Assembly: GCA_964489955.1 (NCBI GenBank) | Contig: CAZBAV010000010.1 | Coordinates: 18,588 to 82,587 of the forward strand | Origin: Leadbetterella sp964489955 | GTDB lineage: Bacteria; Bacteroidota; Bacteroidia; Cytophagales; Spirosomataceae | Direction: 5' to 3' | DNA length: 64,000 bases | Part shown: positions 1-8,413 of the stretch, one piece after another | Layout: every line of letters begins with the position of its first letter | Position numbering within the stretch: the first letter of the stretch is position 1 | Notes under the pieces: generated by a model | Told to the model about the DNA's origin: nothing | The model's database searches: none | The model's input: only the letters and a program-made list of their open reading frames with translations | Position numbers and translations under genes: made by a program

Positions 1-694
1 CAGGTACTTCACGTAATTGTTCACTTTTAAGTTGCACAACTGCACCAGTCAAGTCTTTCTTTTTTACAGCTCCGTAACCAATTACAATTACTTCTTCCAA
101 AGCACTTATATCGGTAGCGAGTTTGACGTCTACTATACTTCTATTTCCGATTTTTTGTTCTTGGCTGGTATATCCAACTAGTGAGAAAACCAAAACGGCT
201 GTTTCGGATTCGGGTACCGTAATTTGGTATTTACCATCAATGTCTGTAGTTACACCTGTGGTAGTGCCTTTTAGGTGTACAGTGGCTCCTGCAACAGGTT
301 CGTTGTTATCATCTATTACTGTCCCTGTAATGGTCCTGTTGGTAGCTTGGTAGTTTTCTATAACAATTTGTCCTCCTATGAGTTTATAGTCAAGATTTAA
401 AGGTTGTAAAATAGTACTTAAAACACCTTTGAGCGGTTGGTTGCTCACATTTACATTTATGAGGCGGTCAGCCTTGATTGTATTAGAGCTATACACAAAG
501 TTTACCGCAGTTTGTTTTTCAATGGTGCTTAAAACATTACGCAGGCTGGATTGTTCTAAGTTTAGGCTAACTGGTTTTAGTAAAAAATCGGCCGATTGCG
601 GATTTTTTGCTATTGCACTACCCGAAAGTAGTAAGGCAAGGTGTAACAGAAACACTAAACATGTTTTCTGTATCTGAGGTACATTTAGGTTCAT
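1..694 (-). CDS. SusC-type TonB-dependent receptor, N-terminal part (runs off left edge)
   Basis: This is the first 231 codons of an outer-membrane SusC/RagA-type TonB-dependent transporter, which imports glycans with a SusD partner; the rest lies beyond position 1. The start is the ATG at 692-694. After a signal peptide (about residues 1-30) comes an STN domain (about 40-105, containing FVYSSNTIKADR), then a carboxypeptidase-regulatory-like domain (about 118-200, GTVIDDNNEPVAGATVHLKG), and then the beginning of the plug (EEVIVIGYGAVKKKDLTGAV). The STN domain is the part that talks to a FecR anti-sigma factor, and a FecR gene lies immediately upstream at 823-1770 in the same direction. It is probably regulated by that FecR and a cognate ECF sigma factor. 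The substrate cannot be told from this fragment. Confidence 0.93.
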   Translation of the reverse strand, partial: MNLNVPQIQKTCLVFLLHLALLLSGSAIAKNPQSADFLLKPVSLNLEQSSLRNVLSTIEKQTAVNFVYSSNTIKADRLINVNVSNQPLKGVLSTILQPLNLDYKLIGGQIVIENYQATNRTITGTVIDDNNEPVAGATVHLKGTTTGVTTDIDGKYQITVPESETAVLVFSLVGYTSQEQKIGNRSIVDVKLATDISALEEVIVIGYGAVKKKDLTGAVVQLKSEQLREVP

Positions 695-722
695 TATTTC
701 TTATATTTAAGGTAAAAAAAGT

Positions 723-750
723 TTTGGACAGAAGCTTTGGACAGACTTCT
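723..750. promoter_or_regulatory. Tandem GGACAGA motif upstream of SusC
   Basis: TTTGGACAGA occurs at 723-732 and again at 736-745, the second copy extending to TTTGGACAGACTTCT (736-750). A near copy, TTTGGACAAACTTCT, lies at 2115-2129 upstream of the FecR gene. On the minus strand the motif reads AGAAGTYTGTCCAAA, about 30-55 bases before the SusC start. It may be a promoter or operator for this FecR/SusC set, but no such motif is known to me. Confidence 0.3.
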
Positions 751-822
751 CTAGTTGTCGGCATAAGGGAGTTTAGTTCTGTTTTATCATAAATTAGATT
801 GGGTTTAGTTAACGTTATTTTA

Positions 823-1770
823 TTAATGGCATCCTTTTCCCTGGAGAGAAATGGTGGTCCCCTGTAGTTTATATTTAGTATCCAGTGCAGTACAAATAAT
901 CTCCAACTGGGTTTCTAATGGCTGGTTATTTAAGTTGGCTGTTAGTAGGCAGTTTTCCAGATGCGGTCCTTGTATCTTAAATCCAATGCCGTAAGCCTGT
1001 TCTAATTTTGCTAAGACCTGAGGTAGTTTAGCATCTGTAAATGAAAGAACTAGGTTTTCTTGTCCGGTGCTGTCGGTTTTAGTCTCAATACTAGGCTGAT
1101 CTATTATGCCAAGTTTTATCTGCTTTTGAGTTTCACTATAAATGGCTTTGTGGTTACGTGTAAGTATCACATTTGTAGGTTGTTTGTTTCTGATAAGTTC
1201 TACTTTTCCGGTTTTTACTTCTATTCTCACATCATGGTTCTTCTCGTCCTCCCATACGTAAAAACTGGTACCTAAGACTTTGGTAGTCAGGTTTTGGGTG
1301 TAAACAAAAAATGGCTTTTCTGGCATTTTTCCAATGTCAAAAAAAGCATTTCCTTTCAGATGTACTTCTCGTTTATCTTTTTCAAATTCTTTTGGAAATT
1401 TCAGTGTGCTATTAGGGTAAAGGACAACCGTGCTACCATCTTCCAGACTGATAGTAATGTTAGCTAGAGTGGTATTTTTCTGCTCCATCCATTCGTTTGT
1501 GGTAGAGTTTTGCCAGAAAAATATTGTTACAAAAAGCAAGATTGAAGCCGCTGTGCCTGTCCATAACCATAAGTACCTCTTGCGTCTAGGTTGGGTTTTT
1601 GTTTGGATTTTTATCCATAGGCGTTCTTCCAGTTCCTTATCGCTTAAGCTTTGTGAACTATTATCTTCTCCGAGTAGGCTATACCAATGCTCAATAAATG
1701 TCGTTTCTTCATCTGTGGTATTCCCCTCTAAGTATTTTTTAAGAAGTTCACTAAAGCTCTGTCTACTCAT
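823..1770 (-). CDS. FecR-family anti-sigma factor
   Basis: This inner-membrane anti-sigma regulator transmits the state of an outer-membrane SusC-type receptor to an ECF sigma factor. The 315 residues comprise an N-terminal cytoplasmic part (about 1-62), one membrane segment (about 66-86), a periplasmic FecR domain (about 105-205, with KGNAFFDIGKMPEKPFFV and TKVLGTSFYVW), and a C-terminal DUF4974-like domain (about 240-312). The start is the ATG at 1768-1770. It lies 128 bases upstream of the STN-type SusC gene at 1-694, the usual FecR-SusC order. No sigma gene sits directly upstream. The nearest is at 4808-5368 on the same strand, separated by the oppositely oriented GH95 gene, and is the likely partner (inference). 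Confidence 0.93.
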   Translation of the reverse strand: MSRQSFSELLKKYLEGNTTDEETTFIEHWYSLLGEDNSSQSLSDKELEERLWIKIQTKTQPRRKRYLWLWTGTAASILLFVTIFFWQNSTTNEWMEQKNTTLANITISLEDGSTVVLYPNSTLKFPKEFEKDKREVHLKGNAFFDIGKMPEKPFFVYTQNLTTKVLGTSFYVWEDEKNHDVRIEVKTGKVELIRNKQPTNVILTRNHKAIYSETQKQIKLGIIDQPSIETKTDSTGQENLVLSFTDAKLPQVLAKLEQAYGIGFKIQGPHLENCLLTANLNNQPLETQLEIICTALDTKYKLQGTTISLQGKGCH

Positions 1771-2270
1771 TTTTATTTAAGGTCTGATATATATAAAGAC
1801 ACACAGGCAGTGGGGTTTCCGCAAGTGAAAATTGAAGTTATTTGAAAAGTGCAACCGTTTGCATTTTAAAGTTCAAATATTCTTTAAAAAGTACAATGAA
1901 TATTTTTTCTGCTTTTTTATATTAATACTTATTTTTTGTCTTTTGAAGAAGTGTAAGTATTGTAGTATTCCATTAATTAATAAAATATTTTCTAACAAAT
2001 TGTTTGCTTCTGCAATTATCATTTTATAGCTTTGGAAAGAATTATGGTAACGCAAATGCATATAAATGAGCTTTTTGTCTTTTATGAGCTTTTGGGAACG
2101 TTGCCGGAAAGGAATTTGGACAAACTTCTTTCGCTGTATTTGCTAAGTCTAGCATTATCGGCTGCCTAAACATTAATTTTGTTTAGTGTCTTTTTTGTGG
2201 GTGTATTGAAATAGTACAATATTTTATATATGCCTTCTTTCTATTATTGTATAATCTTATTAAATTAATT
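1771..2270. other. Gene-free divergent intergenic region between FecR and GH95
   Basis: These 500 bases separate divergent genes and contain no credible coding sequence; the short open frames here are AT-rich and match no family known to me. It must carry the promoters of FecR (minus) and GH95 (plus). The only pattern noted is TTTGGACAAACTTCT at 2115-2129, shared with the region just upstream of SusC at 736-750. No clear TTTG/TAnnTTTG pair was found. Confidence 0.6.
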
Positions 2271-4742
2271 ATGACTTATTTTAGAAGTAGCCTGGGGTTG
2301 TTCCTATGCTTTTTATTTTGGTTCAATACTGCTCATAGTCAAAAGGACCTAAAACTGATTTACGACAAATCTGCCAGCAACTGGAACGAAGCACTGCCAC
2401 TTGGTAACGGACGACTCGGAGCCATGGTTTTCGGAGGAGTGCAAAAGGAAGAAATCCAGTTAAATGAAGAAACCATTTGGTCTGGTGCTCCTGGTAATAA
2501 TATTATCCCTAACTCATTTGAGCAAATTCAAAAATTACGTAAACTTCTTAACGCGGGAAAAAACAGAGAAGCACAGGATTTAGCCAATGAGTTTTTTCCC
2601 AGAAAAGCTCCGGAAGGAATTGACTACGGACAACGTTTCCAAACTATGGGAAGTGTATTTTTTGGTTTTTCTTCGCATTCTAATCCTAAGAACTACAAAA
2701 GATCTCTTGATATTTCGAAGGCCGTAAGCGAAGTTAGTTACGAATCTAACGGAGTAATTTATACAAGAACCACCTATTCATCGTTTGTTGATGACGCTGT
2801 AATTGTAAAATTTACAGCCAATAAAAAAGGGAGTTTAACCTTTAATGTTTCGGCCGAAAGCCCTCAGGAAATAAATAAGGTATTTGCAGAGAAAGGTGCT
2901 TTGATGGTATCTGGAACAAGTGGAGATTTTGAAGGAAAAGTAGGTAAGGTAAACTTCAAAACCATTGTTAAACCTATAGTGAAAGGTGGTAGCTTAAAAA
3001 CTCTTTCAGATAAGTTAGAAATTACAAATGCTGATGAGGTGATTGTTTACATTTCTATTGCTACTAATTTTAAAAAGTATAACGACCTCAGTGGAAACGA
3101 AAATACTAAGGTAGAAAACCAGATTAAGAAGGCTATAGCTAAACCTTATGATAGCTCATTAAAAGGTCATATAGAAACTTATCAAAAGTATTTTAACCGG
3201 GTAAGTCTTGATTTTGGTACAAGTCCGCAAGCTCAAAAAACAACTGATGTGAGAATTCAGGAGTTTTCTAAGTCGCATGACCCACAAATGGTTTCGCTTT
3301 ATTTCCAGTTTGGTAGATATTTGCTCATTTCTTCTTCTATGCCGGGAACGCAACCTGCCAACCTTCAGGGCATCTGGAATCACAAAGTGTCGCCACCTTG
3401 GGACAGTAAGTACACCATTAACATTAACACAGAAATGAATTACTGGCCGGCAGAAATCACTAATTTAAGTGAGATGCATGAGCCGCTTTTTGATATGCTG
3501 AAAGACCTTGCTATTACCGGACAGGAGTCTGCAAAAACCATGTACAATGCCCGCGGATGGAATGTGCATCATAATACCGACATCTGGAGAATAACCGGTA
3601 TTGTTGACGGAGGTTACTACGGCATGTGGCCTATGGGTGGAGCCTGGTTAAGTCAACACCTTTGGCAGAGATATTTACATACCGGAGACGAGAAGTTTCT
3701 AGCCAAATACTATCCTATTTTTAAAGGTAAAGCTCTGTTTTATCTGGATGTTTTACAAAAAGACCCTTCAGGGAAATGGCTGGTAGTGTCTCCGTCTATG
3801 TCTCCTGAAAACTCGTATGGTGGTGGTGCCGGTATAACGGCTGGTGCTACTATGGACAACCAATTGGTTTTTGATGTGTTTAATAATTTTATCAATGCAG
3901 CAACTATTTTAAAGTTAGATACTCCGTTGGTAGATTCTGCAAAAACAGCATTATCTCAGATACCACCTATGCAAATTGGTCAGCACAACCAGTTGCAAGA
4001 ATGGTTAACTGACTTAGACAGAAAAGAAGACAAGCATCGTCATATTTCACATTTGTATGGATTATACCCAGCAGGACAAATATCACCATTCAGAAACCCC
4101 GTTCTTACCGAGGCTGCAAAGAATTCAATGATTTATCGCGGCGATAAGAGTACCGGATGGTCCATGGGCTGGAAAGTAAACTGGTGGGCAAGATTGCTAG
4201 ACGGAAACCAAACATATAAACTCATTTCTGACCAACTTTCTCCTGCTCCTGAAGAACAAAGCGGACAGAATGGAGGAACCTATCCTAACCTGCTTGATGC
4301 CCATCCGCCTTTTCAGATAGACGGTAATTTTGGTTGCACAGCGGGTATAGCAGAAATGCTTGTACAAAGTTACGACGGTTTCATTTACCTGCTTCCGGCT
4401 CTGCCTGATGCTTTGCCAAATGGTAGTGTAAAAGGTCTAAAGTCCAGAGGAGGTTTTGAGATTGATCTGGACTGGAAAGACGGAAAAGTAAGTAAAATAG
4501 TTGTAAAATCGGCGTTAGGTGGAAACTGTAGAATACGCATTGCAAACGGATTAAGCATTACAGGAAATGCTAAGCTTAATGCAGCAACAGGGGAAAATAC
4601 AAACTCCTTTTATAGAGTTAACACCATTAAAGACCCTTTAATCTCGGAGAAAGCTAATCTTTCTGGAATTAAACTTCCGGAAACTCAAACTTTCGACTTT
4701 GATACTAAAAAAGGTAGCGTTTATACTTTCAGTGTAAAATAG
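2271..4742 (+). CDS. GH95 family alpha-L-fucosidase/alpha-L-galactosidase, secreted
   Basis: This is a glycoside hydrolase of family GH95, whose members remove alpha-1,2-linked L-fucose or alpha-L-galactose from glycan side chains. The ATG at 2271 is preferred to an upstream in-frame TTG at 2247, because it begins a signal peptide (about residues 1-23, ending TAHSQ). The 823-residue length is normal for the family. Family landmarks are the N-terminal PLGNGRLGAMVFGG, QPANLQGIWNHK, ININTEMNYWPAE in the catalytic (alpha/alpha)6 barrel, and IDGNFGCTAGIAEML near the C-terminus, which holds the conserved Asp. Given the adjacent pectin genes, fucose or L-galactose on pectin or xyloglucan side chains is a plausible substrate (inference). 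It lies between, and opposite to, the sigma gene at 4808 and the FecR at 823. A strong terminator follows it. Confidence 0.92.
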   Translation: MTYFRSSLGLFLCFLFWFNTAHSQKDLKLIYDKSASNWNEALPLGNGRLGAMVFGGVQKEEIQLNEETIWSGAPGNNIIPNSFEQIQKLRKLLNAGKNREAQDLANEFFPRKAPEGIDYGQRFQTMGSVFFGFSSHSNPKNYKRSLDISKAVSEVSYESNGVIYTRTTYSSFVDDAVIVKFTANKKGSLTFNVSAESPQEINKVFAEKGALMVSGTSGDFEGKVGKVNFKTIVKPIVKGGSLKTLSDKLEITNADEVIVYISIATNFKKYNDLSGNENTKVENQIKKAIAKPYDSSLKGHIETYQKYFNRVSLDFGTSPQAQKTTDVRIQEFSKSHDPQMVSLYFQFGRYLLISSSMPGTQPANLQGIWNHKVSPPWDSKYTININTEMNYWPAEITNLSEMHEPLFDMLKDLAITGQESAKTMYNARGWNVHHNTDIWRITGIVDGGYYGMWPMGGAWLSQHLWQRYLHTGDEKFLAKYYPIFKGKALFYLDVLQKDPSGKWLVVSPSMSPENSYGGGAGITAGATMDNQLVFDVFNNFINAATILKLDTPLVDSAKTALSQIPPMQIGQHNQLQEWLTDLDRKEDKHRHISHLYGLYPAGQISPFRNPVLTEAAKNSMIYRGDKSTGWSMGWKVNWWARLLDGNQTYKLISDQLSPAPEEQSGQNGGTYPNLLDAHPPFQIDGNFGCTAGIAEMLVQSYDGFIYLLPALPDALPNGSVKGLKSRGGFEIDLDWKDGKVSKIVVKSALGGNCRIRIANGLSITGNAKLNAATGENTNSFYRVNTIKDPLISEKANLSGIKLPETQTFDFDTKKGSVYTFSVK

Positions 4743-4757
4743 ACTTAGAAAGACATG

Positions 4758-4793
4758 AAAAAGCTCCGAAGAGAATATCTTCGGAGCTTTTTT
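4758..4793. terminator. Bidirectional intrinsic terminator
   Basis: A perfect 15-bp inverted repeat (AAAAAGCTCCGAAGA / TCTTCGGAGCTTTTT) with a 5-base loop lies between the converging ends of GH95 (plus) and the sigma gene (minus). The A-run and T-run flanks allow it to work in both directions. Confidence 0.9.
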
Positions 4794-4807
4794 AGATGTA
4801 GACCGAT

Positions 4808-5368
4808 TTATAAAGTTGGCGACAAGTAATCCTTTAAGTGGAGCTTTAAGCTACAAACCGCCTGATTTAAATGATATTCTACCGTACGAACGGGTATGTT
4901 TAATTTAGTAGAAATTTCTTTAACGGGTAAGGATTGAAGACGATTTAAACGAAAAATCTGACGTGTTTTTTCCGGCATGCTTTCCAGTTTTTCCTCTATT
5001 GTTGCCATCAAGTCATTCAGTTCTATTTGTTGCTCCGTAGTGGAGTCATGTTTTAAATATTGGGCGTCGGCATAATCTACAAACTTTTCATGCGTAAGCG
5101 ACGCCCTAAAATAGTTAATTACTCCGTTTTTGACCGATGCATTTAAATAGTATTCTAACTTCTCTATTTTACAATCTTCACGACTAGCCCAAAGTTTCAG
5201 AAAAATATCCTGAATAAGTTCTTCAGCTACTTTTGAAGACTGCACTTTTCGTAGTGCAGCTTCAAAAAGCTTTTTCCAGTATCTCAAGTAAATTTCGCGA
5301 AATGCCGCTTCGTTACCCAATCTTAGGTAAGCCAAAAGCACGTCATCGTTTTGAGATGTGTAATTCAT
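4808..5368 (-). CDS. ECF (RpoE-like) RNA polymerase sigma factor
   Basis: This 186-residue sigma-70 family protein of the extracytoplasmic-function type has region 2 at about residues 20-90 (EELIQDIFLKLW is the core-binding helix) and region 4 at about 130-180 (LPVKEISTKLNIPVRTVEYHLNQA, the -35 recognition helix-turn-helix). Such sigma factors are held by FecR anti-sigma proteins and switch on SusC/SusD loci. The gene is unusually placed as the last gene of the pectin operon: its ATG overlaps the stop of the esterase gene by four bases (ATGA, 5365-5368), so it should be translated in coupling with the enzymes. No FecR follows directly. The next minus-strand gene beyond GH95 is the FecR at 823-1770. 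Confidence 0.93.
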   Translation of the reverse strand: MNYTSQNDDVLLAYLRLGNEAAFREIYLRYWKKLFEAALRKVQSSKVAEELIQDIFLKLWASREDCKIEKLEYYLNASVKNGVINYFRASLTHEKFVDYADAQYLKHDSTTEQQIELNDLMATIEEKLESMPEKTRQIFRLNRLQSLPVKEISTKLNIPVRTVEYHLNQAVCSLKLHLKDYLSPTL

Positions 5369-6333
5369 TTTTTTAGAGCAATTTTTAGGAAATTATCCAT
5401 GTAATTGACGGTCTCGTCTACCCACGGATGAAACAACCAAAACGGATGGACATTGATGTTAAATTTATAAACTTCATGATACACGCCCCACTCTTTCAGT
5501 TGACCTACCAGTTCGTCTTGACCCGCATGAAATCTGGAAAATCCGCTATTTAAGAATAGCATAGGGACAGTTTTTTCAGTAGCCCAGTAACCAGATGAAG
5601 CTTCACGCCATATTTCTGGTTTTTCTTCAAATGAACCACCCAGCCATTCTATATCAGGGCTGTCTGGCTTGCGTTTCAGATTTAAAGAAGATGGAGCTAT
5701 GAAACTTATCACACCGTCAATATCTACAGCAGCATGAACCTCACTTGAAAGGTTTGTGTGTTTGCCCATTGTTCCTGCCAATTCATTCTTGCTTAAGGCC
5801 ACCAAAGCGGCTAGTTGACCACCTGCAGAAGTGCCTGATACGGCAATTCGGCTCGTATCTATCCCGTATTTATCGGCATTGGCTTTCAGCCATCTTACTG
5901 CGGCTTTAATATTATGCACAGCGGCTGGGTACTTTGCTTCAAGAGAAAGCTGATATTCTACCGCCAAAGTTACGTAGCCTTTTGCGGCCAACATTTGAGC
6001 CATTGGAACTTCCATTGACTTCTCTCCTGATCGCCATCCACCTCCATGAATAAACAATACGGTAGGGTATTTTCCCGCTTTCTTAGGCTGAAAAATATCA
6101 ACCTTTAAATCACGTTTTCCATAAGGAGTGTTTTCCAAAGTAAGATAGGTTACGTCTCTATGTTCTTTAACATTACCACGGATAGAATCTACCGCTGGTA
6201 TAGCATAGGGATAATCCTTTTTAATTTGACTGTGTACTTTTTTAACATTGTAAGTGGTATCACGAGGAATAGATTGGGCTATAACATTGCCCGTGATACT
6301 AAGTGCTAAAATTAAACCTGCTATTCTTTTCAT
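5365..6333 (-). CDS. Secreted alpha/beta-hydrolase esterase (BD-FAE/acetylesterase-like)
   Basis: This 322-residue alpha/beta-hydrolase has a signal peptide (about 1-19, ending NVIAQ). The oxyanion-hole motif HGGGW lies at about 95-99 and the nucleophile elbow GTSAGG has Ser169. The catalytic His is probably in the C-terminal NVHPFWLFHPW segment. Related enzymes remove acetyl or other acyl groups from plant polysaccharides, and its place in the operon suggests deacetylation of pectin oligosaccharides (inference). Both ends overlap neighbours by ATGA: the GH105 gene upstream (6330-6333) and the sigma gene downstream (5365-5368). The exact carbohydrate-esterase family and substrate are uncertain. 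Confidence 0.85.
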   Translation of the reverse strand: MKRIAGLILALSITGNVIAQSIPRDTTYNVKKVHSQIKKDYPYAIPAVDSIRGNVKEHRDVTYLTLENTPYGKRDLKVDIFQPKKAGKYPTVLFIHGGGWRSGEKSMEVPMAQMLAAKGYVTLAVEYQLSLEAKYPAAVHNIKAAVRWLKANADKYGIDTSRIAVSGTSAGGQLAALVALSKNELAGTMGKHTNLSSEVHAAVDIDGVISFIAPSSLNLKRKPDSPDIEWLGGSFEEKPEIWREASSGYWATEKTVPMLFLNSGFSRFHAGQDELVGQLKEWGVYHEVYKFNINVHPFWLFHPWVDETVNYMDNFLKIALKK

Positions 6334-7493
6334 TTCTTTTCAAATTCTAATGCCAACATGATAAACGGTCCTACAGATTTAGGATCATTGTCACGTTTAG
6401 CTTCATTAATGTAATATTCAAAAGTGCCACTTCTGTAGGGTTTACCACCTAAACCTGCACCTGCACAAGCATCTGTGATGGTTATACCGCCATCTTCTTG
6501 CTTTTTTATGAAGTAATCTAGCGTTGCTTTGTAACCAACTTCTGCCGCTTTTCTAGCGTTTTTATCCAGAATGCCCATATTTGAGCCCTTAATTAAGAAG
6601 TAGATGAACATGGTAGAAGCGGAAGACTCCAGGTAATTTCCTTCTCCTTGTACATCCATCACCTGGTACCAAAGCCCCTGTTTTTTATCCTGGTATTTAA
6701 TAAGCGTTTTGGCGTATGACTGTGCCAGTTTTTCTAATTGTTTGTATTTAGGATGGTTTTTAGGGAAAAACTCCAGAACATCTACCAAAGCCATCGCGTA
6801 CCAGCCCATTCCCCTTCCCCATACATGTGGTGACCGTCCTGTTTCTTTGTCTGACCAGGCTTGTTCACGGCTTTCGTCCCAGCCATGGTGGTACAGGCCT
6901 GTCTTCGGGTTTTTCGTGTATTTATCTATAAGAAGTAGCTGGTTTGCCAAGTCATCGAAAATCTCAGGCTCATCAAATACTACTGCATACTGAGCTAAAA
7001 ATGGAGAGGCCATATATAAGCCATCTAACCACATCTGGTGCGGATATACGGCCTTATGCCAGAAGCCACCTTCTTTTGTTCTTGGGTGGGTTTTCATTTG
7101 GCTCCGCATTAAGTCAAGAGCCTTTTTATATTTTTGGTCCTTCGTTCTTTCGTATAAAGCAAAAACAAATTTCCCGTTATTTACAGGATCTATGTTGTAC
7201 TTTTCGGGTGAATAATCTTTAATTGTACCGTCTTCATTGATCATGTCGTCGGCATATTTCTTTATGTAATTGTAATACTTTTCATCACCTGTTTTGCTCC
7301 ATAGTTTTTCATGAGCCAAGCATACTAGTCCATGGCAATAGTTCCACCTTGGACGTTCCGAAAAATCGAGCATCCAGCCCTCGGGATTTCTTACAATGTC
7401 TGAATTTGCCATGTTTATAGCATATTCCACTGGTTTTTGTGCGTAAGCAAATACGCCTACTAAGAGCAATAGTTTTATTATCAATATTTTCAT
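6330..7493 (-). CDS. GH105 unsaturated rhamnogalacturonyl/galacturonyl hydrolase
   Basis: This 387-residue family GH105 (YteR/YesR-like, GH88 clan) enzyme would remove the unsaturated uronic acid left at the non-reducing end of pectin oligosaccharides by pectate or rhamnogalacturonan lyases. It has a signal peptide (about 1-18), so it probably acts in the periplasm. Family landmarks are MWLDGLYMASPF, the HGWDES segment, HVWGRGMGWYAMALVD and the C-terminal CAGAGLGGKPYRSGTF. The length matches the family. It forms ATGA overlaps with the esterases on both sides (7490-7493 and 6330-6333). No polysaccharide lyase is encoded in the window, so the lyase supplying its substrate must be elsewhere. Confidence 0.93.
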   Translation of the reverse strand: MKILIIKLLLLVGVFAYAQKPVEYAINMANSDIVRNPEGWMLDFSERPRWNYCHGLVCLAHEKLWSKTGDEKYYNYIKKYADDMINEDGTIKDYSPEKYNIDPVNNGKFVFALYERTKDQKYKKALDLMRSQMKTHPRTKEGGFWHKAVYPHQMWLDGLYMASPFLAQYAVVFDEPEIFDDLANQLLLIDKYTKNPKTGLYHHGWDESREQAWSDKETGRSPHVWGRGMGWYAMALVDVLEFFPKNHPKYKQLEKLAQSYAKTLIKYQDKKQGLWYQVMDVQGEGNYLESSASTMFIYFLIKGSNMGILDKNARKAAEVGYKATLDYFIKKQEDGGITITDACAGAGLGGKPYRSGTFEYYINEAKRDNDPKSVGPFIMLALEFEKK

Positions 7494-8413
7494 CGGAAAG
7501 GTTTTGGTGTTAAAAATGTCATTTCTTTAAGCCAGAGTTCCAGTAGTTCTAACCACAAATCAGTGGAGCCGGGGTTGGCATCCAGCCGTATCCCATGCCC
7601 ACCTTGCGGAAAAACATGAAGACTGCTTTCTATCTTTTTATCGATTAATGCCTTGTAAAAAAGCACGCTGTTTTGAACATTTACGGCTTGATCATTGTAA
7701 GCGTGAACAATAAAAGACGGTGGAGTAAAAGTCGAAACATTGTTTTCAGCAGACCATCGTGTTATATCATTTTCTGAAGGATTTTCTCCAATGAAGTGTT
7801 TTCTACTTCCGTTATGAGCGTATTGCCCCATAGTGATAACGGGAGAAAGCAAAACCATAAAATTGGGTCTGAAAGATTGTTTATCAAGTGAATCATTTAC
7901 TATGGACTCATCAGCTGAATGCGTACCTAAAGTGGCCGCCACATGTCCACCTGCACTAATACCCATTACACCAATCTTCTCAGGGTTGATTTTCCATTTG
8001 TCGGCATTAGCCCGAATGTACTTTAAAGCTCTTTGGGCGTCCTGTAAGGGAGCTACTTGTCTGTTAAATAAGTCCCGCTGGTGAGGAAGTCGGTATTTTA
8101 ATACAAATACGTTTATGCCCAGGGTATTGTACCAACGAGCAAAGTTTTGTCCGTTATAAATATGCGAAAGACGTTCGTAGCCTCCACCTGGACATATCAA
8201 AATAGTAGTTCCTGTGTTTTCAGATTTATTAGCAGGAAAGAAAAATATTCCAGGGGTTTCTACTTGCCAGATGCGTTCGTTTACAATGCTGTCAGACACA
8301 GCCTTGCCGTTAGAATTCGGTTTTTTACCTTCTGGCCAAATAGGAATAAACTCTTGGGCTGACAAACCCAAGCTAGAACATAGCAAAAGAAAAAGGAGCT
8401 TTACTTTAACCAT
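7490..8413 (-). CDS. Secreted alpha/beta-hydrolase esterase
   Basis: This 307-residue alpha/beta-hydrolase begins with a signal peptide (about 1-19, ending GLSAQ). It carries the oxyanion motif CPGGGYERLS (about 73-82), the nucleophile elbow GISAGGH with Ser153, a likely acid in VHAYNDQAVN and a catalytic His in FPQGGHGIRLD. Relatives include polysaccharide acetylesterases. With pectin methylesterase upstream and GH105 downstream, a pectin deacetylase role is plausible (inference). Its start overlaps the methylesterase stop by 13 bases, and its stop overlaps the GH105 start by ATGA. It differs from the esterase at 5365-6333 in its motifs, so the two probably remove different acyl groups. Confidence 0.85.
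   Translation of the reverse strand: MVKVKLLFLLLCSSLGLSAQEFIPIWPEGKKPNSNGKAVSDSIVNERIWQVETPGIFFFPANKSENTGTTILICPGGGYERLSHIYNGQNFARWYNTLGINVFVLKYRLPHQRDLFNRQVAPLQDAQRALKYIRANADKWKINPEKIGVMGISAGGHVAATLGTHSADESIVNDSLDKQSFRPNFMVLLSPVITMGQYAHNGSRKHFIGENPSENDITRWSAENNVSTFTPPSFIVHAYNDQAVNVQNSVLFYKALIDKKIESSLHVFPQGGHGIRLDANPGSTDLWLELLELWLKEMTFLTPKPFR

Noticed and set aside
1430..1780. Plus-strand open frame of 116 codons
   Set aside because: Antisense shadow of the FecR gene at 823-1770.
2247..2270. TTG start for the GH95 gene
   Set aside because: The ATG at 2271 begins a proper signal peptide; the extension adds eight residues without support. Similar TTG extensions were dropped at 9417, 21490, 41640 and 42921.
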